Assembly: GCA_947044405.1 (NCBI GenBank)
Contig: CAMRHE010000157.1
Coordinates: 704,501-768,500 of the forward strand
Source: Leptodactylus fallax
Taxonomy: Eukaryota > Chordata > Amphibia > Anura > Leptodactylidae
Length of the DNA stretch: 64,000 bases
Direction of reading: 5' to 3'
Below the pieces are notes generated by a model. It was not told the origin of the DNA and did no database searches. It saw only the letters and a list, made by a program, of their open reading frames with translations. Both the position numbers and the translations under genes were made by a program. Each line of letters starts with the position of its first letter. Positions within the stretch are counted from its first letter, which is position 1. Positions 52,130-63,084 of this stretch are shown in pieces.

Positions 52130-52994
52130 TATTTATTGGAATAGAAAGTGTGTTTTCTAACTATAACGTATACCTGTTCACATTACCGTTTAGTGCCCCT
52201 AGAGGGTGCTGTGGTGCTACATTGTAAATATATTTATCTTGCTGTTAGCTGGCATTTTTTCCTTCAACTGTAGGAATCATTATGGAAAAAAAAAATCACT
52301 TTGCCAATTTGTTCTGCATGCACTAATACATGTGTGTAGTAAACCCTGATGCATGATTATCCAGGCAGCATTAGCATTTATCCAGACAGATATTGTCCAG
52401 AAGATAATTTTTCAATTCAGAATGTAAATTAGCAGACAAATATATCAGTTACCATCATCTTTTCTGAATGGCACACGCTGCAAGTATACATTATACTCTC
52501 TCCCACAGCATTTTTACTCTACTTAAATACTGAAAGTGTTTTTTACCCCTATATAAAGTGTAGCTCAGAAGTTTAGCTCAGGCAATTTAAAGGAGTTCGG
52601 GGAACCAGCTATTCCTCTCAACCCTCTCCATACATGTGTTTGTGTTTTCACTGGAGGAGGAATCTAAGAAGCTGCCAGAAAACTCTTATCTCCTGCAGGA
52701 ACACAGAATTAAAGATAGTAAAATCCAACATTTCCTTCTCCCAATATCTGCCATCAAGATGTCAAGGAGACTCCCATTAATAGCCTGTCAACTCAATATC
52801 TGCAGGTTATCAGAATTGTATCTAATGCAGGGTATCTTAAAGGGGTCTTTTAGGACTAAAAACCTTAGGACAGGTCATCCATATTAGATTGGCAGGGGTC
52901 TGTCACCCAGGACACAGATTTGTAGGTTGAAGCAGCAGTAGTCCTCCATGAGGGCTGCCACTGCTTTACTGGCATCACATTCACACTTACATGG
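52130..52994. other. No gene; T2-like end near 52838
   Basis: TTAAAGGGGTCTTTTAGGAC at 52838-52857 is the left end of a T2-like element into which the hAT-like composite at 53003 may have inserted. Otherwise nothing is recognised. Confidence 0.3.
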
Positions 52995-53199
52995 CCTGTA
53001 TGCAGGGCCGGTTTTAGACAAACTGTGGCCCCGGGCAAAATTAAAAGTGGGGCCCCAAATGCTGATATACCAACAACGCCATCATATTTCCAGTGGAAGC
53101 CCCATTAATAACCCACTTTTTGCGCCCAAAACAGTAACAACCACCCCTCTTATACCCACACTTAATTCAAATACCCATCTTTGTACCGCCTAATAGATT

Positions 53200-53955
53200 T
53201 TAGCACCCCCTCATCAGTTATTATAGCACCTCCTTATAAATAATAGTCTCTGCTTATAAACAGTGCCTCATATCAGTAATAGTTCTCTTATCAGTAATAG
53301 CCCCCTCATAAATAATAGTTCACCTTATAAATAATAGTCCACATTATCAATATTAGCCCTCTTATAATTAATAGCCCTCTTAACAATAATACCCATTTAT
53401 AAATAATAGCCCTCTTATAAATAATAGTTCCCCTTTATAAATAGCCCGTTTAACAATAACCTCCTTATAAAGTTTCCCTCTTATTAATAAGAGACCACAT
53501 TATAATAGCCGCCCATATAATGTCCCCCTTGTTACAGGCCTATTATAAATAGTTCTTCCCTTATAAATAATAGCCTGCCTTAGATATAATAATTTCCTCT
53601 TATAATAGCCCCCTTATAAATAGTTCCTCACTTATACATAATAGCCCTCTTATAACAATCCACCTTATACATAACAGTTCCTCTCCTATAATAGCCCCCT
53701 TATATATAATAGTCTCCCCTTTATGAATAACAGTTCCCCGTTTATATATCACAGACACCTCCCTTATAAATAATAGCTCCTTATATATCTCCCCTTATAA
53801 CAGCCAGCCTTATACAATATATAATAGTTCCCCCTTATAATAGCCCCCTTATATATAATAGTTCCTTTTCTATAATAGTCCCCCTTATATATAACAGTCC
53901 CCCCTTATAATACCGTCTATATATAATAATTCTTCTCTTATAATAGCGCTCCTTA
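53200..53955 (+). repeat. Degenerate minisatellite, ATAATAG(C/T-rich)TTAT units, part 1
   Basis: Units of about 17-19 bp such as ATAATAGCCCCCTTATAT repeat with many small changes. The same array continues at 55609-56466, 61195-61478 and 63085-63180. Non-coding. TATA-rich, which offers many TA targets for Tc1 insertion. Confidence 0.85.
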
Positions 53956-53957
53956 TA

Positions 53958-55606
53958 CAGTCATATGAAAAAGTTTGGACACCCCTATTAATCTTAATCA
54001 TTTTTAGTTCTAAATATTTGGGTGTTTGCAACAGCCATTTCAATTTGATATATCTAATAACTGATGGACACAGTAATATTTCAGGATTGAAATGAGGTTT
54101 ATTGTACTAACAGAAAATGTGCAATATGCATTAAACCAAAATTTGACCGGTGCATAAATTTGGGTACCCTTATCATTTTATTGATTTGAATACTCCTAAC
54201 TACTTTTTACTGACTTACTGAAGCACAAAATTGGTTTTGTAACCTCACTGAACTTTGAACTTCATAGCCAGGTGTATCCAATCATGAGAAAAGGTATTTA
54301 AGGTGGCCAATTGCAAGTTGTTCTCCTATTTGAATCTCCTCTGAAGAGTGGCATCATGGGCTCCTCAAAACAACTCTCAAATGATCTGAAAACAAAGATT
54401 GTTCAACATAGTTGTTCAGGGGAAGGATACAAAAAGTTGTCTCAGAGATTTAACCTGTCAGTTTCCACTGTGAGGAACATAGTAAGCAAATGGAAGACCA
54501 CAGGGACAGTTCTTGTTAAGCCCAGAAGTGGCAGGCCAAGAAAAATATCAGAAAGGCAGAGAAGAAGAATGGTGAGAACAGTCAAGGACAATCCACAGAC
54601 CACCTCCAAAGAGCTGCAGCATCATCTTGCTGCAGATGGTGTCACTGTGCATCGGTCAACAATACAACACACTTTGCACAAGGAGAAGCTGTATGGGAGA
54701 GTGATGCGAAAGAAGCCGTTTCTGAAAGCACACCACAAACAGAGTCGCCTGAGGTATGCAAAAGCACATTTGGACAAGCCAGCTTCATTTTGGAAGAAGG
54801 TCCTGTGGACTGATGAAACAAAGATTGAGTTGTTTGGTCATACAAAAAGGCATTATGCATGGCGTCAAAAAAACACAGCATTCCGAGAAAAACACTTGCC
54901 ACCCACTGTAAAATTTGGTGGAGGTTCCATTATGCTTTGGGGCTGTGTGGCCAATGCCGGCACCGGGAATCTTGTTAAAGTTGAGGGTCGCATGGATTCA
55001 ACTCAGTATCAGCAGATTCTTGAGAATAATGTACAAGAATCAGTGACGAATTTGAAGTTACGCCGGGGATGGATATTTCAGCAAGACAATGATCGAAAAC
55101 ACAGCTCCAAATCTACTCAGGCATTCATGCAGAGGAACAATTACAATGTTCTGGAATGGCCATCCCAGTCCCCAGACCTGAATATCATTGAACATCTGTG
55201 GGATAATTTGAAGCGGGCTGTCCATGCTCGGCGACCATCAAACTTAACTGAACTGGAATTGTTTTGTAAAGAGGAATGGTCAAAAATACCTTCATCCAGG
55301 ATCCAGGAACTGATTAAAAGCTACAGGAAGCGACTAGAGGCTGTTATTTTTGCAAAAGGAGGATCTACTAAATATTAATGTCACTTTTCTGTTGAGGTGC
55401 CCATACTTTTGCACCGGTCAAATTTTGGTTTAATGCATATTGCACATTTTCTGTTAGTACAATAAACCTCATTTCAATCCTGAAATATTACTGTGTCCAT
55501 CAGTTATTAGATATATCAAATTGAAATGGCTGTTGCAAACACCCAAATATTTAGAACTAAAAATGATTAAGATTAATAGGGGTGCCCAAACTTTTTCATA
55601 TGACTG
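53958..55606 (+). mobile_element. Complete Tc1-like transposon with 200-bp inverted repeats
   Basis: Inverted repeats run from 53958 to about 54160 and from 55405 to 55606 with one mismatch in the first 200 bp (GTTTGGAC versus GTTTGGGC). They begin CAGTCATATGAAAAAGTTTG. TA flanks both sides. An inner TTTGGGTACCCTTATCATTT near 54158 echoes the outer TTTGGACACCCCTATTAATC, an IR/DR design. Near-identical ends and an open transposase suggest a young copy. Confidence 0.95.
54356..55378 (+). CDS. Tc1-like transposase, DD34E, intact (340 aa)
   Basis: Cuts and pastes its own element at TA sites. I use the ATG at 54356 (ATCATGGGCTCC, giving MGSSKQLS), because an upstream in-frame ATG at 54311 adds 15 residues unlike the family. 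Helix-turn-helix GYKKLSQRFNLSVSTVRNI, GRPRK linker and a second DNA-binding half precede the catalytic core: Asp153 (LWTDETKIELFGH), Asp244 (FQQDNDRKH) and Glu279 (SPDLNIIEHLW), spaced 34. Two small departures from the usual core, DNDRKH for DNDPKH and NIIE for NPIE, leave the acidic residues unchanged. No stops. It ends GGSTKY as in the family. Potentially active. Confidence 0.94.
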   Translation: MGSSKQLSNDLKTKIVQHSCSGEGYKKLSQRFNLSVSTVRNIVSKWKTTGTVLVKPRSGRPRKISERQRRRMVRTVKDNPQTTSKELQHHLAADGVTVHRSTIQHTLHKEKLYGRVMRKKPFLKAHHKQSRLRYAKAHLDKPASFWKKVLWTDETKIELFGHTKRHYAWRQKNTAFREKHLPPTVKFGGGSIMLWGCVANAGTGNLVKVEGRMDSTQYQQILENNVQESVTNLKLRRGWIFQQDNDRKHSSKSTQAFMQRNNYNVLEWPSQSPDLNIIEHLWDNLKRAVHARRPSNLTELELFCKEEWSKIPSSRIQELIKSYRKRLEAVIFAKGGSTKY

Positions 55607-55608
55607 TA

Positions 55609-56466
55609 TATAATATTTCCTTTCCTATAATAGCCCCCCTTATATATAACGGTCTCCCCTTATAATACCGTCTATATATAATAATTCTTCCCTTATAATA
55701 GTGCTCCTTATATATAATAATTCCTCTCCTATAGTAGCCCCCCTTATATATAACAGTCCCACCTTATACTAGTGCTCCTTATATATAATAATTCCTCTCT
55801 TATTATCACGCTCCTTATATAAAACAGTTACTCCATTATAAATAATAGCTCCTTATATATGTCTCCCCTTTAAAAATAATTGTCCCCCCTTATAATAGCC
55901 CACTTATATTTAATAGCCACCCTTATATATAATAATTCCTCTCTTATAATAGCTCATCCATTATAAATACTAGTCCCCTTATATTTAAACATCTCCCCCA
56001 TATAATATCCCCCTCATATATAACAGTCTCCCACTTACAGCAGCCCCGTTATATATAATAGTTCCTTTATAATAGCCCCCTTCTATATAATAGTCCCCCC
56101 TATAATAGTGCCATTATATATAACATTCTCCCCCTTATAATAGCTCCCCTTATATAATAGTTCCTTTTATAATAAACCCCTTATATATAATAGTTCCTCT
56201 TATAATAGCCCCCTTATATGAAATAGTCCCCCTTATAATATCTCCTCCTTATATATAATATGTCATCTCTTATAATAACCCCCTTATATATGTCTCCCCA
56301 TTATATTAGACCCCTTATAAATAAAAGTTCCTACCACCTTATAAATAAAAGTTCCTCCCTTATTTTTAATAGTTTCAACCTTATAACAGCACCACTTATT
56401 TTTAATAGTTCTCCCCTTTTAAGGGGGGCTATTATAAGGGGGGTACAATTATACTATTATTTATAA
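55609..56466. repeat. Minisatellite part 2, with orientation change
   Basis: Continues the ATAATAGTCCCCCTTATAT array. Near 56411 the orientation flips (AAGGGGGGCTATTATAAGGGG) just before the CR1 tail. Flipped units reappear on the far side of CR1 at 61190-61285, so CR1 entered an inverted block. ORF 56260-56466 is an array artefact. Confidence 0.8.
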
Positions 56467-56567
56467 TAGGGGCTATTATTTTTTTTTTTATTATTATTTT
56501 TTTAATTTTTGAGTTGGAAGGGACCTCAAAGGCCATCAAGTCCAACCCCCTGCAAAAGCAGGATTCC

Positions 56568-59478
56568 CTAAATCATCCCAGCTATATATCTATCCAGTTT
56601 CCACTTGAAAATTTCAATTGATGAAGAACTCACCACCTCCCGTGGCAGCCTATTCCACTCCCTCCCTACCCTTACTGTTAGAAAGTTTTTCCTAATGTCT
56701 AATCTGAATCTCCTTCCCCTTAGGGAATCTCCTTCCCCTTCCCCTTCCATTACTTCTCGTGCTTCCTTCTGCTAATGAGAAAAGGTTAGATCCCTCTGCA
56801 CTGTGACAACCTTTCAGATATTTAAAAACTGCTATTAAGTCTCCCCTTAGCCTTCTCTTCTGCAAACTAAACAATCCCAGTTCTTTTAGCCTTTCCTCGT
56901 AGGACATGGTTTGTAGACCTTCCACCATTTTGGTTGCTCTTCTCTGGACCTGCTCCAATAAATCGATGTCTTTCTTAAATTGTGGCGCCCAGAACTGTAC
57001 ACAGTATTCCAGGTGGGGTCTGACCAGGGCAGAGTACAGCGGAATAATTACCTCTCTTGATCTAGCTTCAATGCTCGTCTTGATACATCCTAGAATTTTA
57101 TTAGCCTTTTTTGCCACCGCACCGCACTGTTGACTCATGTTGAATTTATGATCTATTATAATGCCCAAATCCTTTTCCCCTGTACTCTCACTTAGTTCTA
57201 TTCCTCCCATACTATATATGCCTCTTGCATTTCTGTTACCTAGATGTAGGACCTTGCATTTGTCCCTGTTAAATACCATTTTGTTCACCTCAGCCCATTG
57301 TTCCAGTGTGTCTAAGTCCTTTTGAATACACTCTCTCTCCTCTCTAGTGTTGGCTATTCCTCCTATCTTTGTATCATCTGCAAATTTTATTAGTTCCCCA
57401 ATAATTCCATCATCCAGATCATTTATAAAAATATTAAAAAGTATTGGGCCCAGGACAGAGCCCTGCGGCACCCCACTTTTTACTTTCTTCCAGTTTGATG
57501 TATAGCCATTTAGAATTACTCGTTGTGCCCGATCTTTAAGCCAATTGTGAACCCACCTCACTGATTTTTTATCAAAGCCATACTTAATCATTTTTTCAAT
57601 AAGAATGTTATGTGATACTTTATCAAAGGCCTTACTAAAGTCAAGATATACTATGTCCACTGCATTCCCCTGGTCCAACCATTCAGTGATTTTATTGTAG
57701 AAGGAAATCAGGTTAGTCTGACAAGCTTTATTGGGCATAAAGCCGTGCTGGCTCTGATTAATTAAAGCCTTCCCATCCAGGTACCTAATTAAATGTTCTT
57801 TAACAATTTTCTCAAAGATTTTTCCTACTATCGAGGTAAGACTTACCGGCCTATAATTTCCTGGGTCGTCCCTATTCCCCTTTTTGTAGATGGGGACCAC
57901 ATTTGCCCTTTTCCAATCTAGAGGGACCACTCCTGTTTCCCATGAATTATTGAAGATTATAGCAAGGGGTTCTGTTATTTCCTCTGCTAATTCTTTTAAA
58001 ACTCTAGGGTGTAAATCATCCGGTCCTGGGGACTTGGTTTCCTTAATCTTAGCTAAGTGCTCTCTTACCAAACCTTCACTTATAATCAGCTTGGAGTCCT
58101 TTTTCCCCTTATCACTAACACCATTAATGTTGATATTTCCATCCATTTCTTGGGAGAAGACGGATACAAAATATGAATTTAGTAACTCCACCTGCTGATC
58201 CACCATGTTAACTTTTTCACCCTTATCGTTCTTCAGGACTCCAATGGTTTCCTTCACTTTTCTTTTGCTCTTAACATATCCCCAAAAACCTTTTACCTTA
58301 CTCTTAACCTCTTTTGCAAGCTTCACTTCGTATTCAGCCTTAGCTTTTTTAATGCTTATCTTGCAGAGTCTGCAAACTGCTGTATACTCTCCCTTAGATA
58401 TAGCTCCCATCTTCCACTTGTTGTATGTTTCCTTTTTCTTTTTTAGCAGGTTATGTAATTTTTTGGTCATCCATCCTGGTGTTTTTAGGTGATTCCCATT
58501 TTTCTTCCTTCTAGGTATTGTTAGTTCCTGTGCATTAATGATTTCCCTACGGAAAATTTCCCACCCTTCATGTGCATTTTTGTGCTTAAGAATTTTTCGC
58601 CATGGAATTCTATTAACCCTTACCTTTAGGCTCCTAAAATCTGCCCTACTAAAATCAAGCCTTGAAGTCTGTGTCTTCTCAGGTCTTCTTTTTCTTACGA
58701 CCCCAAACTCGAGTATAGCATGATCACTAAATCCTAATGTCCCTGCTACCCTTAGTTCCTTATCCATATCCTCCTTGTTGGTTAAAACTAGGTCCAAAAT
58801 GGATGTTCCTCTCGTGTTTTCTTCTACTAGCTGGACAATGAAGTTGTCTGCTAGAGAGGATAAAAATTTGATAGAGCCTTTACTCGTAGCTGTGTGGGTT
58901 TCCCAATGAATGTCTGGGTAATTAAAGTCTCCCATGATAACTATTTCATATTTCTTTGAGAGCGTGGTCATTTGCTGTGAAAAAATCTCATCCATGACTT
59001 CTGTCTGTCCTGGTGGTCTGTAATAAACGCCTATTATAATGTCCTTATCATTGTTTTTCCCTTGAATTACTACCCAAATATTTTCTAATAAATTATCATT
59101 CTGTAAAACTGTAATTTCTGTGGAGATGTGTTCTTTTCTAACATACAATGCAACTCCTCCCCCTCTTTTATTAGCTCTATTCTTTTTGAATAAGTTGTAT
59201 CCTTCCATCTGTATGCTCCAATCATGTTTATCGTTCCACCAAGTTTCTGTGATACCAATGACATCATAATTTTCCTTCTGTATTATCAGCTCTAATTCTC
59301 CCTGTTTGTTTCCCATGCTTTGTGCATTTGTGTAAAAACATTTCAGATTGTGCTCTGTTGCTTCCTTTTTTTTACTTTTCTTCTGAGTATCCTGTCTTGG
59401 GTCCTCTTTACCACATCTAATAGCCTTGTTTAATATGTCCTTTAACTGCATGTTCTTGTCTTCCTTTTTTCTTCCCAT
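56568..59478 (-). CDS. CR1 ORF2: endonuclease and reverse transcriptase (928 aa to a frameshift)
   Basis: Nicks chromosomal DNA and copies CR1 RNA at the nick. The AP-endonuclease domain spans about residues 45-265 (ITETWW, GDFNYPDIHW, GFSDHA). The reverse transcriptase follows: [45 protein letters not shown] and catalytic FADD at 699-702, then the CR1 C-terminal region ending LFSLQKRRLRGDL. The open frame ends at 56692. The expected last 50 or so residues (GRRFRLDIRKNF, then REWNRLPREVV) are in another frame at 56568-56750. The shift lies in a GGGGAA-rich repeat near 56712-56750 and looks like slippage, in the genome or the read. ORF1 ends 11 bases upstream, so ORF2 is probably translated by reinitiation. 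Confidence 0.9.
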
Positions 59479-59489
59479 CCCCTCCTCTG

Positions 59490-60515
59490 CTAGTTTAAAG
59501 CCCTCCTAATGAGTGTGACAAGTCTTCTGGCAAATATGTGTTTCCCAGGTTTTGTGAGATGTATCCCATCTCTAGCAAGGAGTCCATCATAGAGGTAATT
59601 CACTCCATGGTCCAAAAATCCAAATCCTTGCTCTCTACACCACTGCCGAAGCCACTTGTTTACCTCTAGTATTTTATTCCATCTCCTGATACCATAACCA
59701 TCAACTGGGAGGATTGATGAGAATACTACCTGCGCATCCAGTTCCTTCACTTTCTTCCCCAAATTTTCAAAGTCTTTGCGTATAGTTGGTAAATCATTTT
59801 TTGCCGTATCGTTTGTACCCACATGTATCAGTAGAAATGGGTAGTTGTCCTTGGAGCTAAAGAGGCATGGAATCCTATCGGCCACATCCTTAATTTTTGC
59901 TCCCGGGAGGCAGCATACTTCTCTTGCAGTTAAATCTGGCCTGCAGACAGCTGCCTCTATGCCTCTTAGCAGTGAGTCGCCCATAACCACTACTCTTCTT
60001 TTCTTCCTTGCAACACTATTTCTTGTTGCTCCTACTTGTCTCTGGGTGACTTTCGTTTCTTCTTTTGCTGATAGAATATATTTGTCATTTTCATCAGCCT
60101 GCATAAGCGTTTCATATCGGTTGCCTAGCTGTGTGAGTGGTGAAGGCCTTGTGCTCCATTTGCATCTCTTGGTCACCTGTATCCAATTTTCTGCCTCTGT
60201 GGGTTCACTCAAGTATTCATCCCTTACTGTATTATGGAGGCTTACTTCAGCCTCTGCCATTGTAGGCTCCCCCAAACTTTCTTCCCTTACTGTGTTAAGG
60301 AGGCTTGCTTCTGCTTCATCAATGAAGACCTCACTTTCTTTAATGCTTCTCAACGTCACTATTCTTTCTTCCAACCTCTGCACTTTTTCTTCTAAAAGGA
60401 TCACTAGTTTACATTTCATACAGGTGAAGTTGGCTTTATGGTCTGGCAAATCTGTAAACATATAACATATGTTGCAGCTCACCATGTGGGTTTTCTCCTC
60501 TTCCATATTGCTCAT
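59490..60515 (-). CDS. CR1 ORF1: zinc finger and SGNH esterase-like protein
   Basis: ORF1 proteins bind LINE RNA. The annotated start is the Met at 60515 (MSNMEEEK); another is at 60506. The open frame extends to 60734, but that part crosses a Lys-rich run from a poly-A stretch (60546-60568) and 5' UTR-like sequence. Residues near 15-40 form a Cys-rich finger (CNICYM, DHKANFTCMKCK), followed by a short coiled coil (LLEEKVQRLEERIVTL) and two repeats of SLLNTVREESLGEPT type. The C-terminal 167 residues are an SGNH hydrolase domain with VVMGDSLLRG, HVGTNDT and DGIHLT, supplying Ser, Gly, Asn and Asp-His, as known for CR1 ORF1. It is open and appears intact. Confidence 0.88.
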   Translation of the reverse strand: MSNMEEEKTHMVSCNICYMFTDLPDHKANFTCMKCKLVILLEEKVQRLEERIVTLRSIKESEVFIDEAEASLLNTVREESLGEPTMAEAEVSLHNTVRDEYLSEPTEAENWIQVTKRCKWSTRPSPLTQLGNRYETLMQADENDKYILSAKEETKVTQRQVGATRNSVARKKRRVVVMGDSLLRGIEAAVCRPDLTAREVCCLPGAKIKDVADRIPCLFSSKDNYPFLLIHVGTNDTAKNDLPTIRKDFENLGKKVKELDAQVVFSSILPVDGYGIRRWNKILEVNKWLRQWCREQGFGFLDHGVNYLYDGLLARDGIHLTKPGKHIFARRLVTLIRRALN

Positions 60516-61194
60516 TAAATTTGGATGAATGATCCTGTATATGTTTTTTTTTTTTTTTTTTTTTTTTTGTTTTTTGTTTTCTTTTACTTCCTTTTTCACG
60601 TCTGATGCCTTTTTTAGCTTTTGACCAGGCTTTTCAACCAGATTGCAAGGGGATCCCTTGTGAGGAGTACACTGGGGGGTGTGCACAGTAACAGAGGAGC
60701 AGGCAAGAGTGAAGGCAGTGGCTGAAGGGAGCACAGGGAGCTGGGGCTGGAGGCCCAGGGATTAGCTGCAGAGGAAGAAGCTGGAGGCTGGAAATCTGCA
60801 GGGCTGAGACAGTGCAGGAGTCCAGCGGCACCTGTAGGGCTGCAGGGGGAAGCGCTGCCAGCAGCGCTACGTTAACCGCCCGCTGAGTAGAAGAAAGATG
60901 TTGGGGACCCACCTGGGTGCGCTGAACCACGGCAGCAGGCAGCAGAGAGGCGGTACACACGTCCGGAGGGTCTGTAAAAATGGCCGCCGCCTCGCGGAGG
61001 CACGAGTAGAAGCCGACGATGGAACCAGGTAAGAGGCTATTCCGGGTTGTCCAAAGCGGTCGGTAGATGCAGAGGCCCCTGGGGCAGAGGTTCTAATAGT
61101 TAGCCCCCTCCTATTTCGGTAGTGAGTGTCGGGGGCACAGCTCAGTGTCCGTGTGCACAGCTCAGTCCGTCCGTGTGCACAGCTCAGAGGGGTC

Positions 61195-61478
61195 GCATTA
61201 TAAGGCGGAACTATTATTTATAAAGGTGCTATTATAAGGGAGGAACTATAATATATAAGGGGACTAATATAAGGGGGGAACAATTATATACAATAGCTCC
61301 CCCTTATATATAATATGTAATCTCTTATAATAACCCCCTTATATTTAAGTTTCCCCTTATATATAGTAGCTCCCTTTATACTGTATATAAGTTCCCCCTT
61401 ATATATAGTAACCCCCTTATATATAACAGTTTCCCCTTATATATAGTAGCTCCCTTTATATATAAGTTCCCCCTTATA
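61195..61478. repeat. Minisatellite part 3
   Basis: Starts inverted (GGTGCTATTATAAGGGAGG) and returns to the forward ATAATAG/CCCCTTATATATAGTAGC orientation near 61295. Confidence 0.8.
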
Positions 61479-63082
61479 CAGTGGGGAAAAAAAAGTATTT
61501 AGTCAACCACCAATTGTGCAAGTTCTCCCACTTAAAAAGATGAGGCCGGCCTGTAATTGTCATCATAGGTAGACCTCAACTATGAGACACAAAATGAGAA
61601 AACAAATCCAGAAAATCACATTGTCTGATTTTTTAAGAATTTATTTGCAAATTATGGTGGAAAATAAGTATTTGGTCACCTACAAACAAGCAAGATTTCT
61701 GGCTCTCACAGACCTGTAACTTCTTCTTTAAGAGGCTCCTCTGTCCTCCACTTATTACCTGTAGTAATGGCTCCTGTTTGACATTGTTATCAGTATAAAA
61801 GACACCTGTCCACAGCCTCAAACAGTCACACTCCAAACTCCACTATGGTGAAGACCAAAGAGCTGTGGAAGGACACCAGAAACAAAATTGTAGACCTGCA
61901 CCAGGCTGGGAAGACTGAATCTGCAATAGGCAAGCAGCTTGGTGTGAAGAAATCAACTGTGGGAGCAATAATTAGAAAATGGAAGACATACAAGACCACT
62001 GATAATCTCCCTCGATCAGGGGCTCCATGCAAGATCTCATCCCGTGGGGTCAAAATGATCACAAGAACGGTGAGTAAAAATCCCAGAACCACATGGGGGG
62101 ACCTAGTGAATGACCTGCAGAAAGCTGGAACTAACGTAACAAAGTCTACCATCAGTAACACACTACGCCACCAGGGACTCAGATCCTGCAGTGCCAGACG
62201 TGTCCCCCTGCTTAAGCCAGTACATATCCGGGTCCATCTGAAGTTTGCTAGAGAGCTTTTGGATGTTCCAGAAGAGTATTGGGAGAATGTCATATGGTCA
62301 GATGAAACAAAAGTAGAACTGTTTGGTAGAAACACAACTCATCGTGTTTGGAGGAGAGTGAATGCTGAGTTGCATCCAAAGAACATCATACCTACTGTGA
62401 AACATGGGGGTGGCAACATCATGCTTTGGGGCTGTTTCTCTGCAAAGTGACCAGGAAGACTGATCTGTGTACATGAAAGAATGAATGGGGCCATGAATCG
62501 TGAGATTTTGAGTGCAAACCTCCTTCCAACAGCAAGGGCATTGAAGATGAAATGTGGCTGGGTCTTTCAGCATGACAATGATCCCAAGCACACCGCCAGG
62601 GCAATTAAGGAGTGGCTTCGTAAGAAGCATTTCAAGGTCCTGGAGTGGCCTAGCCAGTCTCCAGATCTCAACCCATAGAAAATCTTTGGAGGGAGTTGAA
62701 AGTCCGTGTTGCCCAGCGACAGCCCCAAAACATCACTGCTGTAGAGGAGATCTGCATGGAGGAATGGGCCAACATACCCAGCAACAGTGTGTGCCAACCT
62801 TGTGAAGACTTACAGAAAACGTTTGACCTCTGTCATTGCCAACAAAGGATATATAACAAAGTATTGAGATGAACTTTTGTTATTGACCAAATACTTATTT
62901 TCCACCATAATTTGCAAATAAATTCTTTAAAAATCAGACAATGTGATTTTCTGGATTTGTTTTCTCATTTTGTCTCTCATAGTTGAGGTCTACCTATGAT
63001 GACAATTACAGGCCTCTCTCATCTTTTTAAGTGGGAAAACTTGTACAATTGGTGGCTGACTAAATACTTTTTTTCCCCACTT
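61479..63082 (+). mobile_element. Tc1-like transposon, decayed
   Basis: Inverted repeats of about 210 bp begin CAGTGGGGAAAAAAAAGTAT at 61479 (after TA) and end TTTTTTTCCCCACT near 63082, where the terminal G and TA are lost in a T run. The repeats differ by several bases and indels, more than in the 54-kb element, so it is older. One broken transposase gene is inside. Confidence 0.9.
61845..62867 (+). pseudogene. Tc1-like transposase, disrupted
   Basis: Starts [10 protein letters not shown] with helix-turn-helix [19 protein letters not shown] and first catalytic Asp in [16 protein letters not shown] at 62448-62450 interrupts the frame just after CFSAK. The same frame resumes with [21 protein letters not shown] at about 62565-62625. 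A one-base deletion at the SPDLNP site (CCCATAGAAAATC near 62674) puts the catalytic Glu (IENLWRELK) into the next frame, and a further indel near 62790 shifts the C-terminus, which ends at the TGA at 62865. Three lesions make it nonfunctional. Confidence 0.92.
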
Positions 63083-63084
63083 TT

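Larger units (their letters stand above)
56470..61190 (-). mobile_element. Nearly full-length CR1 LINE
   Basis: Read on the minus strand: a GC-rich 5' UTR (61190-60570) with tandem GTGTGCACAGCTCAG-type repeats at its start in plus orientation, ORF1 (to 59490), ORF2 (59478 to 56692 plus a shifted tail to 56568), and a 3' UTR ending in the CR1-type segment GATGGCCTTTGAGGTCCCTT, followed by A-rich and (AAT)n sequence. CR1 copies are usually badly 5'-truncated, so a copy with both ORFs is unusual. No clear target duplication was found. Boundaries are approximate within about 20 bp. Confidence 0.88.

Noticed and set aside
53200..56466. CRISPR-like regularly spaced repeats
   Set aside because: Units are degenerate and short, without constant spacers or cas genes; the context is a eukaryotic minisatellite.
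59845..60465. 206-aa plus-strand ORF
   Set aside because: Antisense shadow of CR1 ORF1, whose zinc-finger and SGNH motifs identify the true strand.
61826..62335. 169-aa minus-strand ORF
   Set aside because: Antisense of the broken Tc1 transposase at 61845.
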